Source: Adenophora triphylla var. japonica (Eukaryota > Streptophyta > Magnoliopsida > Asterales > Campanulaceae). From it: DNA of 64,000 nucleotides. Positions 29,961 through 39,711 of the stretch are shown here, piece by piece. Each line of letters begins with the position of its first letter. Positions within the stretch are counted from its first letter, which is position 1. The notes below the pieces were generated by a model. It worked only from the letters and a program-made list of their open reading frames with translations. It had not been told where the DNA came from and did no database searches. Location: positions 408,059-472,058 of the forward strand of contig JAFEMH010001450.1 in assembly GCA_022495995.1 (NCBI GenBank), written 5' to 3'. Both the position numbers and the translations under genes were made by a program.

Positions 29961-31134
29961 TGTAAGTACCCCAATTCGAATCGCTCTCCGTCCAAGCATA
30001 CGAGAAACACCGAGGACTCACACACACGTGATCCCGAAGACCCGTAACATCCAAAAGGTCTAAAATCACCATCCAAACCAAGGGAAGACCTTTCAGGGAT
30101 AAAAGGGAACTCAAGGACTTTACAGGAAATAACAAAATATGGCAAGTTGACATAATGGTCCGTACGGACCACTTTACAAAGTAAGAATGGTCCGTACGGA
30201 CTCTTACTTCAACAGGCCAAAATGATGAAAAAATTCCCTTAAAGTCAACAATATTCCCTCAAATTCAGAAAACCCTAAAAATTGGTAATGACACAAAGGT
30301 CCGTACGGACCATATTGTAGTTTTTTGAGCCTTGTAAATAGAAGGCTCCCCCTTCCATTTCATTCACACCTCCTTTCTCTCCTCTCTCCCCCAGCTTCCA
30401 GGCACCCTTCTAAGCCTTTTCGGCCTCTTTCGCCCATCCGAGGCGCCCCCGAGCCATCCCGAGGTGCTCCCAAGCCTTCCCGAGGCGCTCCTGAAGCCTT
30501 GCCGGTCCATCCCGAGCCATTTCGAAGTATCCTGAAGCTCTGCCAGTCCATCCCAAAGCATCCCGAGGCATCCCCCAAGGCATCTAGAAGCTCTATCGAC
30601 ACACACCGGTCCATCTCGAGGCATCCCGAGGCATCTCGAAGCTCTGCCGGCACACACTGGTCCACCCCGAGGCAATCCTGGTCCATCCTGGTCCGTCCCG
30701 ATCGACCCCCGACGTCTCAAAGCAAACACATTCCCCCGTAGAAGATAGACACAAACCAACATTGGTATGATCTCCTTCCAAATCTCATTTAATTAATATC
30801 AGTATTTATATATTTCCTTTAAATACATCGTCTACATTGTAGACATCATGTTCAAAATGCATTTTTAAAAGCACATGCACACATACACAACTTTTTAAAA
30901 AAGAAGGGTATCGAAAGACTCGTGTATACGAGGCGACTCGGGTGAGCTCAAATATCCTTCCCGAGGCATAACCTGGCCTCCGAAGTCAAAATCTCATCAC
31001 ATAACAAAACAAAAACAAAGCGTTTTCTCAATGTTTTGGGCGCAATCAAAATGGCGTGACGACTCTACGAAAAGGCAGCACGACCGCACAGCGTGACATG
31101 TCCGATCCGCGCGTCGAATTCGGGTAATTTCTGT
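29961..31134 (+). repeat. 5' LTR of E2a
   Basis: Begins TGTAAGTACCCCAAT and ends GGTAATTTCTGT at the PBS. It carries three palindromes and a TATA-like box in U3. The middle (about 30420-30700) consists of degenerate CCCGAGGC words. U5 has GGCGTGACGACTCTAC, similar to the PBS. Confidence 0.85.
30157..30340 (+). promoter_or_regulatory. E2a LTR promoter: three CCGTACGG palindromes and TATA-like box
   Basis: GGTCCGTACGGACC occurs at 30157-30170 and 30298-30311, with a near-perfect copy at 30189-30202. The last one lies 21 bp upstream of TGTAAATA (30333-30340). Related sites stand before the antisense genes of E2b. Confidence 0.75.
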
Positions 31135-31151
31135 TGGCGACTCCGCTGGGG
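31135..31151 (+). other. Primer binding site of E2a
   Basis: TGGCGACTCCGCTGGGG, identical over 17 bases to the E1 site. Confidence 0.85.
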
Positions 31152-32393
31152 CGTTTTGTTTTAAAAACTTTTAAACAAAAAAAAAAAGATTTTTAAAACA
31201 ATGATGAGGGTCAAACTTTCATTTTACGCTTTCTTTAACTGTTGTGTGTGTGTGTGTGCATGTGCTTTACTTTTTTTGCTTATTAAAAAAATTCAAAAAA
31301 AATACATCATAATACATTTGTGTACATACATTTAAAATTCATTTCTGCAAAACTTTCTGTTTTACTCGGAAAAAGAATTTTAGTGACCACACACTACGCA
31401 CACTCTTATCCTATACACTGCACACTACACACTACAACCCCAAACCCGGGATGGTCTCAGATGCAGTTCAATTGGTGTTCCTATGCCTCTCGAGCACGCA
31501 CGGGATCATTCCAAAATTCTCATCCTATCCAGTGTCAACCATGCACTATTGAGTCACACTCTGCCCAAGACTTGGTTGGTTTTTGATCCAGTCCATGTCA
31601 TAAAGCCTGAATACATATCCCCCGTCGGCCATTATCTGAGTCAAAGCCCAGAAATCAAGATCTCTTGCGTAAGCAAGACGATGAAAGGTCATACTAAAAT
31701 CTTGACCCGATCTTGATTTCTAAAGCTACACTTAGACAATGATACGTACCGGATATACGTCCATGCCCACATGACACCATGTCATCAAGCCTTTAATGCG
31801 TCATCCATGACAATATGACCTAGCCAAAACCTAAAGTCATAGATCCCTTGCACAAGCAAGGTAAAGAGAGGTTATGTCGAACTCTTGACCCGATCTTGAC
31901 TTTGGTACTGGCTCTGTTCACTATTCGCATGGCAGACGCATTAAAAAGAACATGACAGGCTCGGTCCATAGGTTCGTTTTTCCTTTGGCCGTTGGAAATC
32001 GCTTGCCCTATAGGACCCTCGCCTGGGGCTGTCCACCATGGGAAATCGAAATATAGGTGCAAAACGAGGGGCTTATAGCCGTAGTGACGGATTTCACTGA
32101 CCCAGGATCTATAATAGTTGCGAAAAAGAAGAGCAATCATTTCCAACCCATTTAGAATTCTAAGAAAACATGTTTTAAGTAAATTAAAAAAAAAAAAAAA
32201 AAAAGGAAACTGCATGTTGCATAAGCTTTCCCCCTCCATTTAAAAGGCCCTCCTGATTCTAAAACCTACCTTTCACCCCCTCCAGCGAACCGAGAGTTGT
32301 TAATAGTAATCGGGTGCCGTCTTTTCAGTATTGAAGTCACAAGGTTCGATAGCCCTTCCGGTTCAGCGGTAAGGAACAGTCCGTTACTCTCCC
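31152..32393 (+). other. Untranslated leader of E2a
   Basis: Non-coding. Contains the block 32002-32138 shared with the other Tat leaders and an A-run at about 32187-32204. Part of it (about 31785-31875) recurs inverted at 37918-38010. Confidence 0.7.
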
Positions 32394-33949
32394 ATGGCAG
32401 GGTCGACAGATAACATTGAGGGAAATGGAACTCTGCCCCTAAGAAATCTTCAGACAATGGATGAGGTGCTGCAAGCCTTCGAAACCCTTAAGAAACGTCA
32501 AGAAGAACAACAAGGCTGGATTGTAGACACCATGCGCCGTAGCGGAGCTTTCGCCGTTCCCCAACCTGATTGAACCTTCGTTCTTATAGAAGACGAAGAA
32601 ATTCCAGTTCCCCTGATTTCCCAAAGCTATCAGCAGTTCCCTCCTCCACTAAGCTACAAAAATTCAGCAATGCAGATTAGCTCCCGCTCAAAGCTTCACT
32701 CGAGCCTCAGTCAAGCAGCTCTGATCTGCCAACCGCAGCACAATCAGTTTCCCGATTCTGCTCCGCAAGCTCCATATCACCGGCACACATATGGGCCCGC
32801 TCCCCCAGATCTCAATGTCTCTCTGTTGTTCTCGAGATTTAATCCTTTGCCTCTATATAAGCCCCGCAGCCGCAACTTGAAATTCCAATGTCCGTCAGGG
32901 ACAAAAGTACCAAGCGGATACCCTGACATTTCAAATCTACCACCCGCTGGACTACCACTTGGGGCTAATGAAACATTCCCCCAACTCCCAAACACAACCC
33001 ATAGTGGTCCGGGCAATCACGCCTTTGGCTCCAATCTCAACAATCAAGGGTACGGGTTGGTATACACTCAACTGCCTTCCAAAGATTCCCAAGTAGAAAT
33101 CTCGTCCACCAATCCACCTCCGTCTTCGGTTCCATCCAAGAAAATGGCAACATGCCTCTGCCTATCGACCCTCACATGGCTTGGTTGGTCAAAAAATGAA
33201 GGATACACAAGGGAAACTGGCCCACTCTCGAAAGGACTCCCTTATGCCCACATATCCGAGCAAGATGGTTCCTCTTCCCCTGAAGTTTCGAATGCCAGAA
33301 ATGGAAAAGTTCGATGGGGGCAGAATGCCCAAAGACTCATATCGATACCTACGTCTTAGGTATGAGAGCCATGGGGCCACACCACAACAAATGGCGGATC
33401 ACTTCCAGCACTCCCTCAAATCCACGGCATTAAGGTGGTTCCTCAATGTAAAGGCGGAAAATCGCTCCACCTGGGATCAAATCAGCGAGATCTTCTTGGA
33501 GAAGTATCGTGCCAACCTCGAATGGGAAACCTACCACCACGACCTGCAAGCCACCGAGCAGAAGGATGACAAACCCATAAGAGAGTTTTACAAAAGATGG
33601 AATTGAAAACGAAGCGAGATAATGAATCCGCTTTTCAAAGGAGCAAATGGACATCTTCCATTCCTGCCTCAAACCATCTTTGAGGGCCCTGATTAGCCAT
33701 CACTTCTATCCCGACCTTCGTGCCATGGTCAACGCTGGGACCAAGTTCGAAAAGACGTTGAGCCTATAAAAGTCAGCAACCACCCCTGCTTCTTCCTACC
33801 GTTACCAGGCAGCCCCATCAAATCCGGCACCTGTCCCAAGCAAAGGAAAAGAAGCCGCTGGATCCGGAACGGCACCAACAGTTCCAGCGATTTGACAACT
33901 TCGAGATGCCCCTAAGCCAAGTGTTCGAAGCATTGGTAAAATGGACGTC
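32394..33949 (+). pseudogene. gag of E2a
   Basis: The ATG at 32394 opens MAGSTDNIEGNGTLP. A TGA at 32571 breaks the frame where E2z has a sense codon. Further on come PLPLKFRMPEMEKFDGG, the gag core TWDQISEIFLEKYRANLEWE and REFYKRWN (33470-33603), then a stop and frame change, and finally FEMPLSQVFEALV (about 33895-33935). The order is that of Tat gag. The protein would form the capsid but cannot be made from this copy. Confidence 0.8.
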
Positions 33950-34084
33950 CAAGGGCTAATTGAAGAAGGAAAGTTGGAACGCCCCCGTGGCCCCAACACA
34001 GTCGAAAATCCGTTTTCTCGGAATGATAGAGTAAATAAGATAGCATTCAGCGAGACTCCATGCGAGAGTAGGCCCCCTACAATC

Positions 34085-34092
34085 TCCTGGTC
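34085..34092. repeat. hAT target site duplication, left copy (TCCTGGTC)
   Basis: Eight bases identical to 35840-35847. Confidence 0.9.
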
Positions 34093-35839
34093 TAGACGTG
34101 GCCGGTCCGGTTTAACCGCCGGTTCACGGTTGAAAACCGGCGGTTTCAACCTTGGAAAACCCTCAATCGGAACCGAACCGGATAACCGGCTAAACCGGTT
34201 ACTGTTTGACGATTATACGATTTTAACGGTTTTTTGGTTAACCTCCAATTTATCCGGTTTGGATCTGCTCGACCGAGTCTTTAGTGTTGCTCGGTCGAGC
34301 ATACCTTTTGAGGGTTTAGGGGTTGAGGGTTGCTAGGTCGAGTCTTTGGTGTTACTCGGTCGAGCATAACCTTTTAGGGTTTAGGGGTTGAGGGTTGCTC
34401 GGCCGAGTCATATATACTGCTCGGTTGAGCATACCCTTCAAAAAATGCCAACTTTCTGTTCTCATATGCTCGGTCGAGTCTATAGTAGTGCTCTATAGTA
34501 GTGCTCGGCCGAGCATATCATTTTTCAACCTTTTAACAATTTTCGTTAACTTTGTATATAGTATATAACTTTGTTTTTTTTTTCAATTTTTTTGGATAAA
34601 GATAACTAATTGAGATGTTGTTTAGTCCTGAAATTTCTTAGAAAAAGTTATATAAAAAAAGTTAAGAATTTTTAAAGATAAGAAAACAATTATCTTTTTA
34701 ACAGTTTTCATTAACTTGTATATAGTATGTTAACTTCTTTTTTTTTCAATTTTTTTTTTTGGATAAAGAAACGTATTTGAGATGTTGTTTTATCCTGAAA
34801 TTTTTTACAAAAAGTTATATAAAAAAATTAAGAATTTTTAAAGAAATAAAAGTAAATAAAAAAAGGACGATACCCTTAAATTTTATTAATTAAAATAAAA
34901 TTACAAAGAGAGGGACAACCAACCTTACCCTTTTATAAATAAGGGGAGACATTTAGGAGCCTTTACCTCAATCTAACTATTACAATAAATAAAAATAAAC
35001 CTAATCTAAAGTCTAAACTAATCTAATTAAAATAAAAATTAATCTAAAACATCATTCATTCATCACTACTTTTTGTAGAGTGGTGGTGGTGGTAGTGGTA
35101 GTGGTACTGGTAGTAGTAGTAGTGGTGGTGGTGGTGGTGGTGGTGGTGGTGGTGATGGTAGTGGTGGTAGACTGGTAGTAGTTGTATTGGTAGGAGTGGT
35201 AGTGGTAGGAGTGGTAGTAGTAGTGGTAGTAGCGGTAGTAGTGGTGGTGGTAGTTGGTGGTGGTGGTGGGGGTGATGGATAAAAATGAAGAAAAACACTA
35301 ATTTCGTTAGAAAATTAACTGAAAATGGGACAATATTTAACTAAAAATTGGATGAGAGTGAGAGTATATGTGAATATTTGAGAGTAGAAGAGAAAGAGTA
35401 GAGAGAAATAATGTGAAAATAAAGTGGGAGGAGGGAGGTGATATTTATAGTTAGTAAATTAGGCAAAAAAAAAAACTTTTTTTTTAATTTTTGTCAGCCC
35501 CCAGTTAAAGTTCAGACGGACATAACGGCAAGTTTGAAAAAGTAGCCGTTGGAATGGGTTCTGGCGTTCTGCTCGGCCGAGAAACTCATATGACTCGGCC
35601 GAGAAACTCATATGACTCGGCCGAGCATGACCGTTATTGGAAATTTACACACTGGAAATGACCCCTCAGTCGAGCAACTCATATGACTCGGCCGACCGGT
35701 TTTTCAAAAAGGCAGACCTTAACCAAACCTCCCATTTACCGATTTCGGTTAGCCGATTCCGGTTAACCGGCGTTGACCGGTTTTGACCGGTTGAAAACCG
35801 TCCGGTTGGCTGGTCCGGTTTATAAAATGGCTACGTCTA
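34093..35839. mobile_element. Non-autonomous hAT element inserted in E2a
   Basis: 1747 bp with ends TAGACGTGGCC and, inverted, TAGACGTAGCC, flanked by the 8-bp duplication TCCTGGTC. Both subterminal regions are dense in CTCGGNCGAG palindromes (about 34265-34520 and 35570-35700) and GGTT/AACC words, as expected for transposase-binding sites. The middle keeps a TATA-like CTATAAATA (minus strand, about 35447-35455) followed by a leader-like stretch, but only a low-complexity frame. An internal deletion derivative is likely. Confidence 0.88.
35080..35275. repeat. (GGT/AGT)n simple repeat in the hAT element
   Basis: About 200 bp of GGT and GTA triplets. The opposite strand would encode a His/Leu/Pro-rich chain that is not a credible protein. 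Confidence 0.9.
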
Positions 35840-35847
35840 TCCTGGTC
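35840..35847. repeat. hAT target site duplication, right copy (TCCTGGTC)
   Basis: Matches 34085-34092. Confidence 0.9.
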
Positions 35848-35854
35848 TGTCAAA

Positions 35855-36625
35855 ATGCTATCCCGCAGTGATTGGGAATGCGAAACCAGGATCAGGTGCG
35901 CCCACGAAAGGGAATCCAGAAAGGAGGATCCAAGAATGATCGTTTCCCTGCGATCCCTACCACAATTGAGGCACACCAACGGGTGGATCGAGTACTCCCC
36001 GGAGGCAAGGCAGACTGAAGCAAACAGAGGCGCCGAAAGCGGTCTAACCTTTACAGATGCAGATTTACCGGCGTGTGAAAATAGACACAATAAGGCCCTC
36101 CTCATCCTCGTGAAAATGGAAAGGTTCTACCTCCCAAACGTCTTGGTCGACAATGGTTCGTCGGTCAACATCCTTGCCGCGCGTACAATGAAACGGCTCC
36201 GGATTGACCGCTCCCGAATGAGACCTTCACCCCGAGTAATCCGAGCCTACGACTCCACGCCCCATGCTGTTTTGGGATCGATAACTATGAGCATCCAATT
36301 CGATGAGCAAATGGAGTTGGTGGAATTCCAAGTTATAGAAATCGAGTCCAATTTCTCCGCCTTGCTGGGACGACCTTGGCTGCACCAAATGAAAGCAGTA
36401 TCCTCAACCCTACACCAATGCGTAAAGTTCATCAACGTCAATAGGAACCTTGAAGTGATACGCGGGAGCAGCATGATGGAGAGAGCTTGTCCAGCAAGCT
36501 ACGACTTAGAAGAAGGTCCCGACATGACCGAATATTCCTTAGCGGACGAATCCCCAGTCATGATCCAATTCGAAAGAGATCCCTACATCCATGCATTAAG
36601 CCGTGAAGAGCTAGAAATCGAATAA
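35855..36625 (+). pseudogene. Aspartic protease region of E2a
   Basis: An open frame of 256 codons carries the retropepsin active site VLVDNGSSVNIL (DNGS at residues 99-102) and ALLGRPWLHQ at about 169-178. It is the downstream continuation of the gag interrupted by the hAT element. After the stop at 36625 the same reading continues in an acidic linker until the inversion point near 36735. The enzyme part looks intact, but no RT follows. Confidence 0.85.
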
Positions 36626-36738
36626 CTCATGGGACAAGAGGACGAGTCTGATCTATGCGACTGTGAAGAATGCTTAAAAGAAGACCAAGAGATGGACGCC
36701 CAGATGGAGCTTGACCAAGGAGTGGATTGCTCCGGTGA

Positions 36739-37917
36739 CTTCTTTTCCTTTGCTTGGGACAGGTGCCGAATTTGACGGGGCTGCCCGGTAACGGTAGGAA
36801 GAAGCAGGGGTGGCTGCTATCTTTTGTAGGCTTAACGTATTTTTGAACTTGGTCCTGGTGTTGACCATGGCACGAAGGTCGGGATAGAAGTGATGGCTAA
36901 TAAGGGTCCTCAGAGATGGTTTGAGGCAGGAATGAAAGATGTCCATTTGCTCTTCTTTGAAAAGCGGATCCATTATCTCGCTTAGTTTCCAATTCCATCT
37001 TTTGTAAAACTCTCCCACGGGTTCATCATCCTTCTACTCGGTGGCTTGCAGGTCGTGGCGGTTGGTTTCCCATTCGAGGTTGGCACGGTACTTCTCTGGA
37101 AAGATCTCGCTGATTTGATCCCAGGTGGAGCGATTTTTCGCTTTTACATTGAGGAACCACCTTAATGTCATGGATTTGAGGGAGTGCTGGAAGTGATCTG
37201 CCATTTGTTGTTGTGTGGCCCCTTTGGCTCTCATACCTAAGATGTAGGTATTAATATGAGTCTTTGGGCATTCTGTCCCATAGAACTTTTCCATTTTTGG
37301 CATTCGAAACTTCGGGGGAAGAGGAACCACCTTGCTCGAATTTGTGGGCATAATGGAGTCCTTTCGAGAGTGGGCAAGTTTTCCTTGCACATCCTTCATT
37401 TTTTTGACCAATTAAGCCATGTGAGGGTTAATAGGTAGAGGTAGGTTGCCGTTTTCTTGGATGGAACCAAAGACGGAGGTGGATTGGTGGACGGGATTGC
37501 CACTCGGAAATCTTGGGGAGCTAGTTGAGTGTATACCAACCCGCACCATTGATTGTTGAGATTGGATCCAAAGGCGTTATTGCCCGGACCACCATGAGTT
37601 GTGTTTGGGAGTTGGGGGAATGTTTCATTAGCCCCAAGTGGCAGTCCAGCGGGTGGTAGATTTGAAATGTCAGGCTATTCGCTTGGTACTTCTATCCCTG
37701 GCGGACATTGGGATTTTAAGTTGTGGCTGCGGGGCTCATATAGAGGCAAAGGATTGAATCTCGGGGGATACCGAGAGACATTGGGATCTGGGGGAGCGGG
37801 CCCATATTTGAGCGGGAGCTACTCTGCATTGCCAGATTTTCGTAGCCTGGTGGAGGAGGGACCTGCTGATAGCTTTGGGAAACCGGGGGAATAGGCATTT
37901 CTTCATCTTCTATGACC
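36739..37917 (-). pseudogene. Inverted gag copy
   Basis: On the minus strand the segment runs from the gag N-terminal third through KFRMPKMEKFYGT, TWDQISEIFPEKYRANLEWE and EFYKRWNWKLSEIMD to SNSAPVPSKGKE. It is about 90% identical by eye to 32585-33850. It lacks about 100 bp present in the plus copy, so the two are not a simple recent duplication. With E2a gag it forms a large inverted repeat. Confidence 0.85.
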
Positions 37918-38010
37918 TCTCTCTACCTTGCTTGCGCAAGGGATCTATGACTTTAGGTTTTGGCTAGGTCATATTGTTATAGATGATGCATTAAAGGCCT
38001 AGTTGTCTCA
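37918..38010 (-). pseudogene. Inverted leader fragment joined to the inverted gag
   Basis: Matches the E2a leader near 31785-31875. It joins the gag directly, skipping about 710 bp that lie between in E2a. A few shared bases at the join suggest a microhomology deletion. Confidence 0.75.
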
Positions 38011-38100
38011 AGGGGCACGAGTCGTCTTGCTTTTGACTCTCTCAGATTTACTCGTCCCTCTTTGGGAAATAGTTGGGGACGAGTCGTTCCACTTGAAGTT

Positions 38101-38177
38101 ATTTACGGCGGATAGTATGGCCGCCGTAAATACTCCTCCTCAAGTTATTTACGGCGGATAATAGGGCCGCCGTAAAT
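38101..38177. repeat. Two tandem dyads with TTTACGGCGG arms
   Basis: ATTTACGGCGG and CCGCCGTAAAT face each other at 38101-38131 and again at 38147-38177, 46 bp apart. This resembles subterminal repeats of some plant CACTA elements. I found no CACTA ends nearby. The surrounding 38011-38242 is otherwise unassigned. Confidence 0.6.
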
Positions 38178-38242
38178 AGTCCTCACTAAATCAATCGAAT
38201 CATTCACCAAATAAATATGCCTGATCAAATGCCGTAAACTCC

Positions 38243-38264
38243 TATATATATATATATATATATA
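38243..38264. repeat. (TA)n microsatellite, insertion site of E3
   Basis: Abuts the end of the E3 3' LTR. Confidence 0.85.
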
Positions 38265-39046
38265 TGATGCCGCCATCCCAAATCTAATCTGCTGTGCACA
38301 GAACCGAAAATCAGAGGATACTACGGCTGCTCTTCCTTCGGCCGGTCTCCTACACACATTCACACACGTAAGCTGCTTCGGGGTGGCTCGCGAAACCCTC
38401 CGGCGTGAGAGTAAGATTAGTAGGTCAAGGAGATGGAAATAGTAAGGTAAACCCTAGTAAGAGATAGCTTAGAGATGAGAGAGAGAGTACCCCCATGCAA
38501 ATGAACTATTCATCCATTTTATACTCCCAAGCCCCCATGTGCCTTGCACATGGGGGGACACGTGTGAATCATCCAAAAAAGGTCCACAACCAACTCCAAG
38601 TTAGTGGGATTTCACTATTTACCTTGTCACATCAATCATCCATCAGGTGCGGCTAGGGTTAGGCATTCAGGCGCCAACTGAAACCAGGCCGGGAAATGCA
38701 CAACTTATACATGTCGCTCAGGAGACAACCAAAGGGAAAAGGCGACATTCCCCACGTCGCCCCAAGCCAACTGCCTTGAAGGAGGCGATCTTCCCCCCTA
38801 TGTCTAATCATAACGTCTTGTTGACCTCATACCAAGTTTGTCGCTTAGCCTTCCCTCTTGACCAGCCAAACTCCCATGCAACATCTCGCCATTGTCGCCT
38901 AATCGCCCTAAGTTGCCTCGACCTCCGAGGCCGCGCCTGGGCCACCGCCCCACCTGCATGGCTTGGACCATGTGGGTCCGGCCCATGACCAGCTATTGGG
39001 CCTAACCCTAGTGATTAGGCCCAATCCATTTTCCATAATCGCATCA
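38265..39046 (-). repeat. 3' LTR of E3 (782 bp)
   Basis: On the minus strand it starts TGATGCGATTATGG and ends GGCATCA at the TA repeat. Related to 24198-24940. The sequence is rich in GTCGC/GCGAC words, as is the rest of E3. Confidence 0.8.
38517..38565 (-). promoter_or_regulatory. E3 LTR core promoter
   Basis: TATAAAA (38517-38523 on the minus strand) lies 8 bp downstream of a perfect dyad with 11-bp arms CCCCCATGTGC/GCACATGGGGG (38532-38556). An ACACGTGT palindrome (38558-38565) lies just upstream. The same ACACGTGT stands before the antisense gene at 39171-39178. Confidence 0.7.
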
Positions 39047-39060
39047 GAATCCCCCAAGTT
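39047..39060 (-). other. Polypurine tract of E3
   Basis: CTTGGGGGATTC on the minus strand abuts the LTR start. Confidence 0.65.
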
Positions 39061-39711
39061 CAAGCCTCGGACTATTCATGGTCCAGGCGAGAACTTTCAC
39101 AGTAACCTTATAGATGTCGCCATTCTGCGCCCTTGTTGGCGAGAAGCGAGACTCAAGTGACACCTGCGCAACACGTGTCAGCTCAGGGTTGATTGGATTG
39201 GGCAGTTAGGCAGTGCCGTACACACCCCCTAGGAATTCGTGTCGTCTTTTTTCATTAATACAAGCAATAATGGGGGGAATTTCAAAAATCAAACTCTCTT
39301 AAATTTGCCTTGGAAACTCCCCCAAAACCTTTCCCCTTCTGTGGCTAAGAGATCAAAAAACCTCTATCAATTCCATTTCCCACTCCCTTGCTCATTTATT
39401 CTTTCACTCCATAGAGATCACCGGCGGGCCATTTTCCAGCGATTGCTTTTTCTTTCATTCCGTCCACTTCTGCTGTTCCTTTTGCTTTGTTTGGGGTTTC
39501 CCCTTGCTCTGTCAGTACTTGCGTTTCCATTTCCGGCTGATTTGGGGCGTTTTCGAAGGAAACCAGTAGTGTTCAAGACTTTCCGACTGTTTCGCCGACC
39601 ACTCTTCAAGCTTCTATTCCTTTCTGCAAATCTCCAGGTACTTATTTCGATATTTTTGAATTCTCGCTTGAATTCCCGCTTGCATTCTCGTTTTTTTTCT
39701 TATCTCACGTA
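39061..39711 (+). promoter_or_regulatory. 5' flank of the E3 antisense gene
   Basis: No coding signal is convincing here. Contains ACACGTGT (39171-39178) and a weak TATA-like TTAATAC near 39256. The last 300 bp are pyrimidine-rich and suit a 5' untranslated region. Confidence 0.4.

Larger units (their letters stand above)
29961..38010 (+). mobile_element. E2a: rearranged Tat-type retrotransposon, 5' half
   Basis: LTR (29961-31134), PBS, leader, gag, a hAT insertion, protease, then an inverted gag-leader segment (37917-36739 and 38010-37918 on the minus strand). RT, RNase H, IN and the 3' LTR are absent. The left flank ACGAC may be one copy of the target duplication; I found no partner. Confidence 0.75.

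Noticed and set aside
30325..30741. Pro/Ser-rich frames on both strands in the E2a LTR
   Set aside because: Caused by CCCGAGGC words within the LTR; not in a gene position.
35056..35298. His/Leu/Pro-rich frame on the minus strand
   Set aside because: Product of the GGT/AGT simple repeat inside the hAT element.
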